DNA from: an uncultured Flavobacteriaceae bacterium
GTDB lineage: Bacteria > Bacteroidota > Bacteroidia > Flavobacteriales > Flavobacteriaceae
Direction of reading: 5' to 3'
Assembly: GCA_937773465.1 (NCBI GenBank)
Contig: CALJVK010000013.1
Span: forward strand, 6,718-70,717
Length of the DNA stretch: 64,000 nucleotides
Shown here: positions 1 through 8,111 of the stretch, one piece after another
Layout: every line of letters starts with the position of its first letter
Numbering within the stretch: the stretch's first letter is position 1
The notes under the pieces: generated by a model
Told to the model about the DNA's origin: nothing
What the model saw: the letters and a program-made list of their open reading frames with translations, nothing else
Database searches by the model: none
Position numbers and translations under genes: made by a program

Positions 1-2
1 AA

Positions 3-299
3 TTGCCAAATCAATCAATTGATTTAATAAAAACTATAGAATTAAAACTATTAGCAATTAAAAATGGATTTGAAAAGTTAATTTTAAAAAATGAGAAAAT
101 GATATGTCAGTTTATTAGCAGTAAAGATGACAAGTTTTATTCTGCTGGAGAATTTGGAAAGATTCTTCAAACTATCCAAAACAATCAGAACTTATGTCAA
201 TTAAAAGAAAAAAAATCAATAAGTGGAGAAAGACTTTTACTTGTTTTTCAAAATATTAATTCTATTGAAAAAGCAATTAATTGTTTAAAGATTTTTTAA
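3..299 (+). CDS. mfd: Transcription-repair coupling factor Mfd, C-terminal end (partial)
   Basis: This is the last part of a gene that begins before the window; the frame is open to the first base, so the apparent start is not a real start. The protein resembles the extreme C-terminal (TRCF) domain of Bacteroidota Mfd, with the pattern 'AIKNGFEKLILKNEKMICQF' followed by a 'FYSAGEFGKIL' segment. Mfd is an ATP-driven translocase that removes RNA polymerase stalled at DNA lesions and recruits UvrA. The helicase motors lie outside the window, so the call rests on about 98 residues. The stop codon lies inside the convergent ACT-domain gene, giving a 15-bp overlap of 3' ends. Confidence 0.72.
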   Translation: MPNQSIDLIKTIELKLLAIKNGFEKLILKNEKMICQFISSKDDKFYSAGEFGKILQTIQNNQNLCQLKEKKSISGERLLLVFQNINSIEKAINCLKIF

Positions 300-941
300 A
301 TTCTTTATTACCTTAAATGCTTTATCTACTTGCTCTTCGTTAACTAGGATAGTAAATTCATTTGATGTAGAAATAACTTCATATATATTTATTCCCTCCC
401 AAGACAATCTCTGAAAAACAAAGTAATAAACTCCTGGAATTGAAATATTTTCAGCTGGTAATTTTATTGAAATTGAAGATAAATTTTCTTGTTTTGAAAT
501 ACAAACTTCATCTTTTAAGACTTGTTCAACTAAAGGGGATAAATTTCCACTAACAACTATATTACATTCATTTACTCCTCTTGATGAAGTATAAAAATCA
601 TCATTATTATCAACTTTAGCCAAAAGCTTGGCTTGATTGCTTAATAAAGTGTCTGAAACTTTAAAATTATAATCTACAAGAGATGATCTAACAGTAATAT
701 CACCAATATCTTTGATTATTTTAACAATTTTGAAAGTAGTTCTAAACTCCAATTCACTAGATAGTCTTTTAAGTGCCATTACAATTGCTCCGTATTTAAC
801 TTCTTTCCTTAAAGATTCTTCAATTTCAGATTTTATTATTCTAGATAAAGAAGTAAGATTAATTATTCCTTGGGACAAGGCAGAAATTAAAAATGGTTTG
901 GATTTTATATAATCCTCTACTGCTGAAGAAATTGTTTTCAT
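285..941 (-). CDS. ACT-domain protein, aspartate kinase-like but without a kinase domain
   Basis: The protein has 218 residues. The N-terminal half is helical and looks like a small DNA-binding or dimerisation region (around residues 10-75). The C-terminal part, about residues 125-218, reads as an ACT-type ligand-binding fold: 'SSISIKLPAENISIPGVYYF' is followed by a 'WEGINIYEVIS...EFTILV' strand-helix-strand pattern as in aspartate kinase regulatory domains. No kinase residues are present. Similar small ACT proteins in Flavobacteriia are often labelled aspartate kinase by similarity alone. An amino-acid-sensing regulatory role is inference. The ATG start is supported by a complete promoter that ends only a few bases upstream. 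Confidence 0.55.
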   Translation of the reverse strand: MKTISSAVEDYIKSKPFLISALSQGIINLTSLSRIIKSEIEESLRKEVKYGAIVMALKRLSSELEFRTTFKIVKIIKDIGDITVRSSLVDYNFKVSDTLLSNQAKLLAKVDNNDDFYTSSRGVNECNIVVSGNLSPLVEQVLKDEVCISKQENLSSISIKLPAENISIPGVYYFVFQRLSWEGINIYEVISTSNEFTILVNEEQVDKAFKVIKNLKNL

Positions 942-949
942 ATTTAGTA

Positions 950-979
950 CAAATATACATTGATTTTAAATTGTTACAA
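950..979 (-). promoter_or_regulatory. Bacteroidota-type promoter of the ACT-domain gene
   Basis: Read on the minus strand, TTG (979-977) is followed by a 19-base spacer and TATATTTG (957-950). This matches the TTG-N17-23-TAnnTTTG consensus known in Flavobacterium and Bacteroides. The expected transcription start, about 4-6 bases past the -7 box, falls around 944-946, only a few bases from the ATG at 941. The transcript would be nearly leaderless. Confidence 0.6.
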
Positions 980-1083
980 ATAAAACATTTAATTATATAT
1001 ATAACATATGTTAAAAAAATAACAGACCAAATTTAGATCGACAGACAAAATATAAATGATTATTTTTACAAAAAATCTATACA

Positions 1084-2763
1084 TTGAATAAAAAGAGATT
1101 TACAATAACTGCAGCACTTCCATATGCAAATGGCCCTATTCATATTGGTCACTTAGCAGGCGCATATGTTCCCGCTGATATTTACTCTAGATATTTAAAG
1201 TTAAATGGGCATGACGTTGTCTTTATATGCGGAAGTGATGAGCATGGGGCAGCAATACCTATAAGAGCTAAAAAAGAAGGGGTCTCGCCACAAGAAATTA
1301 TTGATAAATATCATTTTATGATAAAAGATTCTTTTTTAGAATTTGGTATTTCATTTGATAATTACTCAAGAACATCTTCTAAAATTCATCACGAGACAGC
1401 TTCTGAATTTTTTAAAGAACTTAACCAGAAAAACATATTTATTGAAAAAGAATCTGAGCAACTTTATGATGCAAAAGAAAATCAATTTTTAGCTGATAGA
1501 TTTGTGGAAGGCGAATGTCCAAAGTGCGGTTATAAAGAAGCTTATGGAGATCAGTGTGAAAGTTGCGGATCAAGTTTAAATGCTACTGATCTAATAAATC
1601 CAATTTCTAAATTAAGTGGAAATAAGCCTGTGTTTAAAAAAACTACACATTGGTTTCTTCCACTAAATAAATTTGACTCATTTTTAAAAAAATGGTTCTT
1701 AATAGATAATGAAAAAACTTGGAAAACGAATGTTTTTGGGCAAGTTAAATCATGGATTAACGAAGGATTAAAACCAAGAGCAATAACAAGAGATTTAGAC
1801 TGGGGAATTCCAGTCCCAATTAAAGGTGCAGAAAATAAAGTATTGTATGTTTGGTTTGATGCTCCAATAGGATATATCTCAGCTACAAAAGAATGGGCTA
1901 AGTCAAAAAACATTGATTGGGAACCTTACTGGAAAGATTCAAAAACTGAACTTGTTCATTTTATAGGAAAAGATAATATCGTATTTCATTGTATAATATT
2001 TCCATCTATATTAAAAGCATCTGGAAAATTCATTTTACCAAAAAATGTTCCTGCAAACGAGTTTTTGAATTTAGAGGGTAAAAAAATATCTACCTCAAAA
2101 AATTGGGCAATATGGCTTCATGAATATCTTATTGACTTTCCAAATATGCAAGATACTTTAAGATATACTTTAACATCTAATGCACCTGAAAACAAAGACA
2201 ATGACTTTACTTGGAAAGACTTTCAAGCAAAAAACAATAATGAGCTTGTTGCAATTTTTGGAAACTTCATTAACCGTGTTGTAGTACTAACACATAAATA
2301 TTACGAAGGCAATTGTCCAAAACTAAGTTCTTTAAATAAAATTGATGAGAAAGTTCTAAATGAAATCTATAATTATCCTAAAAAAATTGGTGATTTAATT
2401 GAATCATATAAATTCCGAGAAGCTGTTAATACTTTAATAGACTTAGCCAGACTCGGTAATAAATATTTAGCTGACGAAGAGCCATGGAAACTTATAAAGA
2501 CTGAAAATTCAGAAAGAGTAAAAACAATTATGAATATTGCATTGCAACTTTCTGGAGTCTTAAGTATTGTCTCTGAGCCCTTTTTACCTAATACAGCCTT
2601 AAAGCTTAGGAATATGTTAAACCTGCAAAGTAGTGACTGGAATTCTATATCAAAGGAAAATCCAATAATACTTTCTAAAATAAATAAAGGAGAATTACTT
2701 TTTAGAAAAATTGAAGATGATGAAATTGATTTACAACTTCAAAAACTAAATGAATCAAAATAG
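1084..2763 (+). CDS. metG: Methionyl-tRNA synthetase, short form
   Basis: This class I synthetase charges tRNA-Met with methionine. The catalytic HIGH motif is near residue 20 ('[10 protein letters not shown]'). A zinc knuckle with two CxxC pairs is at about residues 144-161 ('[17 protein letters not shown]'), and the KMSKS-type loop reads 'KKISTS' near residue 337. The alpha-helical anticodon-binding domain follows to the end. Most Bacteroidota MetRS continue into a C-terminal EMAPII-like tRNA-binding domain and reach about 680-700 residues. This one stops at 559, exactly where that domain should begin. The start is TTG; no in-frame ATG fits the conserved N-terminus better. The 3' end overlaps the next gene by 14 bp. 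Confidence 0.96.
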   Translation: MNKKRFTITAALPYANGPIHIGHLAGAYVPADIYSRYLKLNGHDVVFICGSDEHGAAIPIRAKKEGVSPQEIIDKYHFMIKDSFLEFGISFDNYSRTSSKIHHETASEFFKELNQKNIFIEKESEQLYDAKENQFLADRFVEGECPKCGYKEAYGDQCESCGSSLNATDLINPISKLSGNKPVFKKTTHWFLPLNKFDSFLKKWFLIDNEKTWKTNVFGQVKSWINEGLKPRAITRDLDWGIPVPIKGAENKVLYVWFDAPIGYISATKEWAKSKNIDWEPYWKDSKTELVHFIGKDNIVFHCIIFPSILKASGKFILPKNVPANEFLNLEGKKISTSKNWAIWLHEYLIDFPNMQDTLRYTLTSNAPENKDNDFTWKDFQAKNNNELVAIFGNFINRVVVLTHKYYEGNCPKLSSLNKIDEKVLNEIYNYPKKIGDLIESYKFREAVNTLIDLARLGNKYLADEEPWKLIKTENSERVKTIMNIALQLSGVLSIVSEPFLPNTALKLRNMLNLQSSDWNSISKENPIILSKINKGELLFRKIEDDEIDLQLQKLNESK

Positions 2764-3544
2764 AATTGGAATTATCGGATGTGGTTGGCTAGGTCTACCT
2801 TTAGCAAAGACCTTGATTTTAAATAATTATAAAGTAAAAGGATCCACTACAACAAAAAATAAACTTGAAATATTAAAAAAGGAGGGAATCGAACCTTATT
2901 TAATTGAAATAACTGAAAATTCTATTTCGGCATCTATAAATTCATTTCTTAACGAATTAGATATACTAATTATTAACATTCCCCCTAAGATTAGAAAAGA
3001 AGGTCTGATAAACTACAGTAAAAAAATTCAAAATATTATTAGTAAAACCAGTCAAATCAAAAATATTCTATTTATTAGTAGCACATCAGTCTATGGATCA
3101 ATGCAAGGAAAAATAAATTCACAAACAATTGCTCATCCGAATAATAAAAACGGAATAGAAATTTTAAAGACAGAAAATCTTATAAAAAGTGAAAACAATA
3201 CAATAATTAGATTTGGAGGGTTAATAAATAAAGACAGAAACCCTCTAAAACATTTAATTCAAAAAGATGAAGTTTTAAATCCAGAAGCACCCATAAACTA
3301 TATACACTTAAAGGATTGTATAGGCATTATTAGTAAAGTAATTAAACAAAATAATTGGGGTAAAATCTACTCTGCTGTTGCACCGTTTCATCCTACTAAA
3401 AAGGAATATTATGATAATCTGTGCGAGATCAATAATATTAAAAAGTTAAAATTCTCGAATAAAAAAACAGTAATAAATAAAGAAGTAAATGATAATACAA
3501 TATTATCTGAATTAAAATATGACTTTAAATACCCTACGCTTTAA
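2750..3544 (+). CDS. NAD(P)-binding SDR-family protein, YeeZ-like
   Basis: The 264-residue protein begins with a Rossmann nucleotide-binding motif ('[16 protein letters not shown]'). It continues with strand-helix repeats and an epimerase-like segment '[10 protein letters not shown]' near residue 107. This is the layout of the atypical extended short-chain dehydrogenases that include E. coli YeeZ. I cannot see the usual YxxxK catalytic pair clearly, and the substrate is unknown. The ATG lies inside the end of metG, so the two genes are probably co-transcribed and translationally coupled. The stop overlaps the convergent lipoprotein gene by 4 bp. Confidence 0.7.
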   Translation: MNQNRIGIIGCGWLGLPLAKTLILNNYKVKGSTTTKNKLEILKKEGIEPYLIEITENSISASINSFLNELDILIINIPPKIRKEGLINYSKKIQNIISKTSQIKNILFISSTSVYGSMQGKINSQTIAHPNNKNGIEILKTENLIKSENNTIIRFGGLINKDRNPLKHLIQKDEVLNPEAPINYIHLKDCIGIISKVIKQNNWGKIYSAVAPFHPTKKEYYDNLCEINNIKKLKFSNKKTVINKEVNDNTILSELKYDFKYPTL

Positions 3545-4044
3545 TCTATAAGAAATTCTTCGTTTTTATCTTTTGCAACTTGCAAGTTCATAATGTTTAC
3601 AAAAGCATTATAAGAAACGATAATATCTTTAAGATGATTTTGAAAAGTTTTATAATTATCTATTGATAAATTATCTAAATCAATTTTCAATATGTCTGTC
3701 TTGAGAACTCTAAATCTACCTATTATTTGAGGATGATTTAATTCAAAAGGCACATTAGTATCATTAATTATTAAAATGTCTGTTTTTAATAAATTTATAG
3801 GAAAACTTAATTGACGAGAATCAACAAAAGGGATTTTTTTTACTGAATTGATTAAAGAAATATCTTTCCACCTATCAAAAACATCATAATTATTAATGTC
3901 TAAATCAAGAGTTTTTGGCAATGAATCTTTTATAAAACTGTCTAATTTAGAATAGTCTAAAGTGTAATCAGTTTTAACTGGATTGTTATTGGTTGAGCAG
4001 CTACTGACGATCAGAAAAAGTATAAGTACTTTAATTAGCTTCAT
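3541..4044 (-). CDS. Hypothetical lipoprotein
   Basis: The protein has 167 residues. A lipoprotein signal peptide ends in 'IVSSCS', so the mature protein would start with a lipidated cysteine near residue 16. The rest is soluble and rich in Asp, Asn, Lys and Ile. I see no family motif and do not assign a function. It lies downstream of the glucan locus on the same strand, 47 bp past the fibronectin-type lipoprotein, but its base composition matches the housekeeping genes. It could simply be the next gene rather than part of the locus. Confidence 0.6.
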   Translation of the reverse strand: MKLIKVLILFLIVSSCSTNNNPVKTDYTLDYSKLDSFIKDSLPKTLDLDINNYDVFDRWKDISLINSVKKIPFVDSRQLSFPINLLKTDILIINDTNVPFELNHPQIIGRFRVLKTDILKIDLDNLSIDNYKTFQNHLKDIIVSYNAFVNIMNLQVAKDKNEEFLID

Positions 4045-4091
4045 AATAACAGTTTATCTAAAGCTCTAATTTAGGTATTTTAATTAAAACC

Positions 4092-4460
4092 CTATTGTGT
4101 TTTAAACGAGTAAACAATGGAGTAACTAGCGTTAGTTCCGTCTGATGTCTTCACTCTCCAGTAATACGTTGTAGCCGCTTCCAGTTCCACATCAGCAGTT
4201 TGAGCTGACAGGTTTGTTAAAGCCGAGGCTGGTGTTTGTTTACCGTCTGTAGTGTCTACATAAACCGTATAACTAAGCGTGTCGCCTGAGTCAGGATCAG
4301 TACCTTCCCAAGTAAACGTAGCCTTTCCATCACTAAGAGTTACAGTTGAACCAGATGCTGGAGTTTTAAGGTCTGCTGGGAATGGTGCGTAGTTTACCAC
4401 ACCATCACCTGCTAGGTAAAACTTCCATGTATCACTAGCTGTTGTAGTTGTACTACTGAG
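4092..4460 (-). CDS. Fibronectin-type lipoprotein, C-terminal piece after a frameshift
   Basis: This is the second half of the lipoprotein that starts at 4836. The first frame ends in a stop near 4453. The sequence carries on one base out of phase as 'TLSSTTTTASDTWKFYLAGD' and then an Ig/fibronectin type III-like domain containing 'FTWEGTDPDSGDTLSYTVYV' and 'ATTYYWRVKTSDG'. Such domains bind glycans or act as spacers in Bacteroidota surface lipoproteins. The switch lies at about 4453-4462. Because both halves remain well conserved in character, a sequencing error or very recent mutation is more likely than an old pseudogene. Confidence 0.6.
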   Translation of the reverse strand, partial: LSSTTTTASDTWKFYLAGDGVVNYAPFPADLKTPASGSTVTLSDGKATFTWEGTDPDSGDTLSYTVYVDTTDGKQTPASALTNLSAQTADVELEAATTYYWRVKTSDGTNASYSIVYSFKTQ

Positions 4461-4836
4461 TGTTCTTTGAAGTTACTTTCCATGAATATGGAACTCCTTT
4501 ATCAAGTGTTGCTGTAGTGCTTGTAGAAGCAACTCCGTTTTTGTTTGTAGCTGTGCTTGTGTTTAAGTTAGTTATACTAACATCATAAGTGTTGGTACTA
4601 GCCGAAGCGTTCCAACTAAATGCTACTGTGCTCTGGGTATCCGACACACTAGTTCCAGTCTCACAAGTCTTGTTGTTGGCCGGGGCTACTAAAGTAGACT
4701 TGCCTGGGGGTGTTGGTGGTGGATCTACTGGTCCGCCGCCGCCGCCACCGCCGGTGTCGTCTCCTCCGCCGCCGCCGCAGCTTATAAGGATTAATGTAAA
4801 CAGAAAACTAAAGTGTTTTAATATCTGGTTTCTCAT
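4453..4836 (-). CDS. Fibronectin-type surface lipoprotein, N-terminal piece
   Basis: The signal peptide ends in 'LILISCGGGGG', a lipobox cysteine followed by a flexible Gly/Asp and Pro-rich linker of about 30 residues. An Ig/fibronectin-like domain follows ('TVAFSWNASASTNTYDVSIT', '...YSWKVTSK'). The linker places the domain away from the outer membrane. The ATG overlaps the stop of the upstream glycoside hydrolase gene (ATGA), so translation is probably coupled. A frameshift near 4455 separates it from its second domain at 4092-4460. The function is unknown; glycan binding or partnership with the T9SS-exported enzyme is inference. The local GC content is visibly higher than in the enzyme's own catalytic region. 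Confidence 0.6.
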   Translation of the reverse strand: MRNQILKHFSFLFTLILISCGGGGGDDTGGGGGGGPVDPPPTPPGKSTLVAPANNKTCETGTSVSDTQSTVAFSWNASASTNTYDVSITNLNTSTATNKNGVASTSTTATLDKGVPYSWKVTSKNTQ

Positions 4837-5432
4837 CGTTTTACTATTTTAAATGTTTTTCTAACTGTTTGTCCTTCAAGAGTAACTAAGTAAGTACCTG
4901 CTGGAACACCACCCAGGTCTAAATCTGTTTTTCTTGTCGTTTGTATCTCTTGTTCTTTTGTAAAGATTAAATCTCCTTTTGAACTAAACACGCTCATTGT
5001 TACTTTACTGTCTTCTCCATTAACATACACGTTAACGTCTCCTGGTGTTGGATTAGGGTAATACAATATGTCTTCTGAGATAAAGATCTCTCTTTCTATT
5101 ATACCTTGACAGTCTAAGTCTGTGCTTATCTTAATAATGCTAAGTCCCGAAGGAAGATTAGTTGTAAACCTATCTCCTTTAACGTTGTAACGCTGTCCGT
5201 TTACTTCTACGTTGTAACTAGAAGAACCGCTTAATTGTATGCTAGTAGTTCTGTTGTCGTTATCAACATCGATAAACACGCTTAACGCTTTAGGCTCGCC
5301 TATGTTAACTTCAAAGCACTGCTCGTAAGTGTCTTGTCCGTCTACTTTAAAACAAACCGTGTAAGTACCAGTTCCAAGACCAGTCACTGAAGCCGTCTTA
5401 GTCTCGCCGCCTAAAGTAATTGGATCGTCTTG
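4833..5432 (-). CDS. GH5 enzyme C-terminal piece: T9SS sorting domain
   Basis: This is the C-terminal part of the enzyme whose main frame runs 8095-5411. A missing base near 5428-5433 separates the two frames; adding one A restores '...VTGKDDPITLGGETKTAS'. The piece contains a SprB-like repeat segment ('GTYTVCFKVDGQDTYEQCFE'). It ends in a type A T9SS sorting domain: 'YYPNPTPGDVNVYV...' followed by 'VPAGTYLVTLEGQTVRKTFK' and the basic end 'IVKR'. This domain directs export across the outer membrane and anchoring at the cell surface. The stop codon overlaps the ATG of the following lipoprotein. Confidence 0.75.
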   Translation of the reverse strand, partial: QDDPITLGGETKTASVTGLGTGTYTVCFKVDGQDTYEQCFEVNIGEPKALSVFIDVDNDNRTTSIQLSGSSSYNVEVNGQRYNVKGDRFTTNLPSGLSIIKISTDLDCQGIIEREIFISEDILYYPNPTPGDVNVYVNGEDSKVTMSVFSSKGDLIFTKEQEIQTTRKTDLDLGGVPAGTYLVTLEGQTVRKTFKIVKR

Positions 5433-8095
5433 CCGGTAACAGTAACTGAATAAGCATAACTAGCATCCTCAATACTAAGTCCAATCGATCCGTCAGTAGT
5501 ACCAATACAACTCGCGCTGGTAACTGATACCTTGTTATTGTCTAATGGTAAAGTGAAAACGGCGCAGCCGTTAAAATCTACTGCTGAACCTTCAGGGGTG
5601 TCTGGACAATTATCAACAGAATCTGTAACACCATCACCATCAGTGTCGATATCTTTAAATTCAAACCAATTTAAATTAAACCCTCCTTTTAAAACTTTCA
5701 TTCTTAGAGTAAATACGCCTTTACCAATATTTTTTGTATTTGCCGTAACTGTTGTCCAAGTTTGCCAACCGTCGGTTTTGGGAGTTTCAACGGTACATAA
5801 TTCAAACTCTCTAGAACCAGTGGCGTCTACTATATAAAATCCAATTTCACCAACGTCGTTTTGAGCTGCAACTCTGACATCTACAGAATAAGATTGCGAA
5901 TTATTAGTGTAAATTAAATAATCTGCGTAGTCACCCGCATCAGTGTATCCGAGATTTTTACCTCCTCCTTCGTCTTCAGTATCTTCAATTCCAAAACCAA
6001 ATTTAACCTTAGAAGCTTCTGCTTCAATTTTTCCAGGAAGAACAAATCTTTGCTGTAAAGTATTATTAATTAATAAATCTGAAAATGATTTTAACTCTTG
6101 GCCTGATTTAGATTTAATTGAAGAACCTGAATAGTTTGCTACAATTTCATCAGAAAACAATAAATTTCCTTTAAGTGTTATAATAATTTTCCTTAGCTTA
6201 TTAGGAACTAACGAAACTGTGTTTATTTCTTTTTCGACACCATTTACAACTATAGAAAAATCATCTTTAGACGAACTAAGTGATGAACTTGAAACTGACT
6301 GATTAAACGAAAGTTCAATTGACTTTTCATCAGAAACAGTATTTCCATTAATAGCAGCAAAAGCTACAGTACTTGCAGCTCCGGTTCTTTCAAACTTAAT
6401 ACTACTAATGTTGATTGGAATATCGTTATCAAAATGTATTTTTAAAACATGGTCTCCTTCATCAAGAACTATATTACTGATATCTGAATGATTTTTAAAT
6501 GTAGTCCATCCGCCTGATCCAGTTATGCTTTGTGTAGTTGTAATATCTTCATCATTTAACGATAAATGAAATTCACCACCTGTTTCTTCAGAAGCAACTC
6601 TGGCGATAGCCTTGTATGCTCCTGTTTGAGAAACTTTAACTGAATAAGAAATCCATTCTCCTTTATTGGTAAAGCCAATATGTTTACCGTTACTATTATT
6701 GAGGTCATTATTCTCTTCGATATCCACCCCATCATTTCTGTATCTCCAACCTGCATTCCAAGCACTAAATTCTCCGTTTTCTCTATTATCTGAAACAGAA
6801 GTGTCGTAATACGCAAAATTATTTTTTCCTAAATCATAATCTGACAAATCAATTCTTCCTGGGATCAATTGTTCTTTAGAGTAAGGAATAACATCGTCTG
6901 TTATTGTTTGCCTAAACATTGCATCAGGAATATCTTTTCTGTACAAACAATTTTCAATAAGCAAGTTATCTGCAAGTTTCATCATTGCAGCATAAGCTTC
7001 ATCTTCTGAGGGTTTGTCTCCCTCGCCTTTCCAATAATCTAGTATTTTTTGATAACCCGGGTTTAATTTAACTGAAAAGGGACTGTCTATATCACCAACC
7101 TTTTTGATGGTCCACCAGGCCCAACCTACATCATTTTTTTCAAGTAAAGAAATAAATCTAGTGTACCAGGTATTAGAGTTTTCTCCAGACTCACCCATCC
7201 AAAGAGGAACATTTTGCTGATCTCTCATTGGAAGTATCCAATCTAAATCATCATCATTTACAGTACTCCAATATTTATGAAAACTATAAACCATATTATC
7301 GTCCCATGGTGGCGTTAAACCAGTAAAATTGTTTGCATAGTCGTTGCCTTCAATATAAATAATATGATTTTTATCAACTTCTCTTATTGCAGCTGTTATT
7401 CTTTCAAAAACTTCTCTTAGCAGCGTCCCGTTTGGAAGATCCCAATTAGTTTCATTAATTAAATCATAACCACCTATCCACTCATTATCCTTATATCGAT
7501 CTGCTAGTTTTCTCCATAGCGCAACAAGTTTATCTTGATTTGGTTTGCTCTCCCATAAAGAAGGTTTAGTAGAATCATAATCAGAAATATCCGCATTATA
7601 ACCCTGGCCACCAGGTGCAGCATGCATGTCTAAAATAACATACATGTTGTGAGGTCTAGCCCACTCTAGAAGATTATCAATAATAGTAAATCCTTCTTCA
7701 ATCCAAGTTTGTTGACCAGCAATAGGTTCATCTTCAATTGGTAAAGTCATTAAGTTGTAATGCATCGGAAGACGAATACTATTAAAACCCCAAGCAGCTA
7801 AAGAATCCACATCTCTTTTAGTAAAATGATTCTTTCTCCATTCTGTAAAAAAAGTTTCTGTTTTATCTTTACCCATCAGTTCGATGAGTTTACTTTTAAT
7901 TTCATGTTGAGGACCAGCAATTCCAGCAGATTGATTCATGTAACCTTCCATAACAAGCCATCCTCCGGGACCCATTCCTCTTAGCAAAACTTCATCTCCA
8001 TTTTTATCGACTATTTTTTTTCCACTAGTTTTAAGTCCTTGTGAAAAAGAAAAATTAAAAAATAAAAAGAAAATTAGTAATACAATTTTTCTCAT
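5411..8095 (-). CDS. GH5-family beta-glucanase with two CBM6-like domains and TSP3 repeat
   Basis: A Sec signal peptide (about residues 1-19) precedes a GH5 TIM-barrel domain to about residue 355. The acid/base glutamate is E215 in 'GGYDLINETN' and the nucleophile is E302 in 'LWMGESGENS'. Next come a CBM6-like domain (about 412-570), an Ig-like domain (576-678), a second CBM6-like domain (685-813) and a thrombospondin type 3 calcium repeat 'DTDGDGVTDSVDNCPDTPEG' (about 817-836). A SprB-like segment follows, then the frame breaks. The true C-terminus is the T9SS domain at 4833-5432, giving about 1085 residues. Its neighbours (GH16, SusCD) suggest action on beta-1,3/1,6-glucan such as laminarin. 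The GH5 subfamily and bond specificity cannot be settled by eye. Confidence 0.85.
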   Translation of the reverse strand: MRKIVLLIFFLFFNFSFSQGLKTSGKKIVDKNGDEVLLRGMGPGGWLVMEGYMNQSAGIAGPQHEIKSKLIELMGKDKTETFFTEWRKNHFTKRDVDSLAAWGFNSIRLPMHYNLMTLPIEDEPIAGQQTWIEEGFTIIDNLLEWARPHNMYVILDMHAAPGGQGYNADISDYDSTKPSLWESKPNQDKLVALWRKLADRYKDNEWIGGYDLINETNWDLPNGTLLREVFERITAAIREVDKNHIIYIEGNDYANNFTGLTPPWDDNMVYSFHKYWSTVNDDDLDWILPMRDQQNVPLWMGESGENSNTWYTRFISLLEKNDVGWAWWTIKKVGDIDSPFSVKLNPGYQKILDYWKGEGDKPSEDEAYAAMMKLADNLLIENCLYRKDIPDAMFRQTITDDVIPYSKEQLIPGRIDLSDYDLGKNNFAYYDTSVSDNRENGEFSAWNAGWRYRNDGVDIEENNDLNNSNGKHIGFTNKGEWISYSVKVSQTGAYKAIARVASEETGGEFHLSLNDEDITTTQSITGSGGWTTFKNHSDISNIVLDEGDHVLKIHFDNDIPINISSIKFERTGAASTVAFAAINGNTVSDEKSIELSFNQSVSSSSLSSSKDDFSIVVNGVEKEINTVSLVPNKLRKIIITLKGNLLFSDEIVANYSGSSIKSKSGQELKSFSDLLINNTLQQRFVLPGKIEAEASKVKFGFGIEDTEDEGGGKNLGYTDAGDYADYLIYTNNSQSYSVDVRVAAQNDVGEIGFYIVDATGSREFELCTVETPKTDGWQTWTTVTANTKNIGKGVFTLRMKVLKGGFNLNWFEFKDIDTDGDGVTDSVDNCPDTPEGSAVDFNGCAVFTLPLDNNKVSVTSASCIGTTDGSIGLSIEDASYAYSVTVTGKTIQLL

Positions 8096-8111
8096 AGTTA
8101 AATATATTATT

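Noticed and set aside
4589..4852. Plus-strand frame encoding a proline-rich 87-residue peptide
   Set aside because: It is the antisense of the Gly-rich linker of the FN3 lipoprotein; the proline run mirrors the glycine codons.
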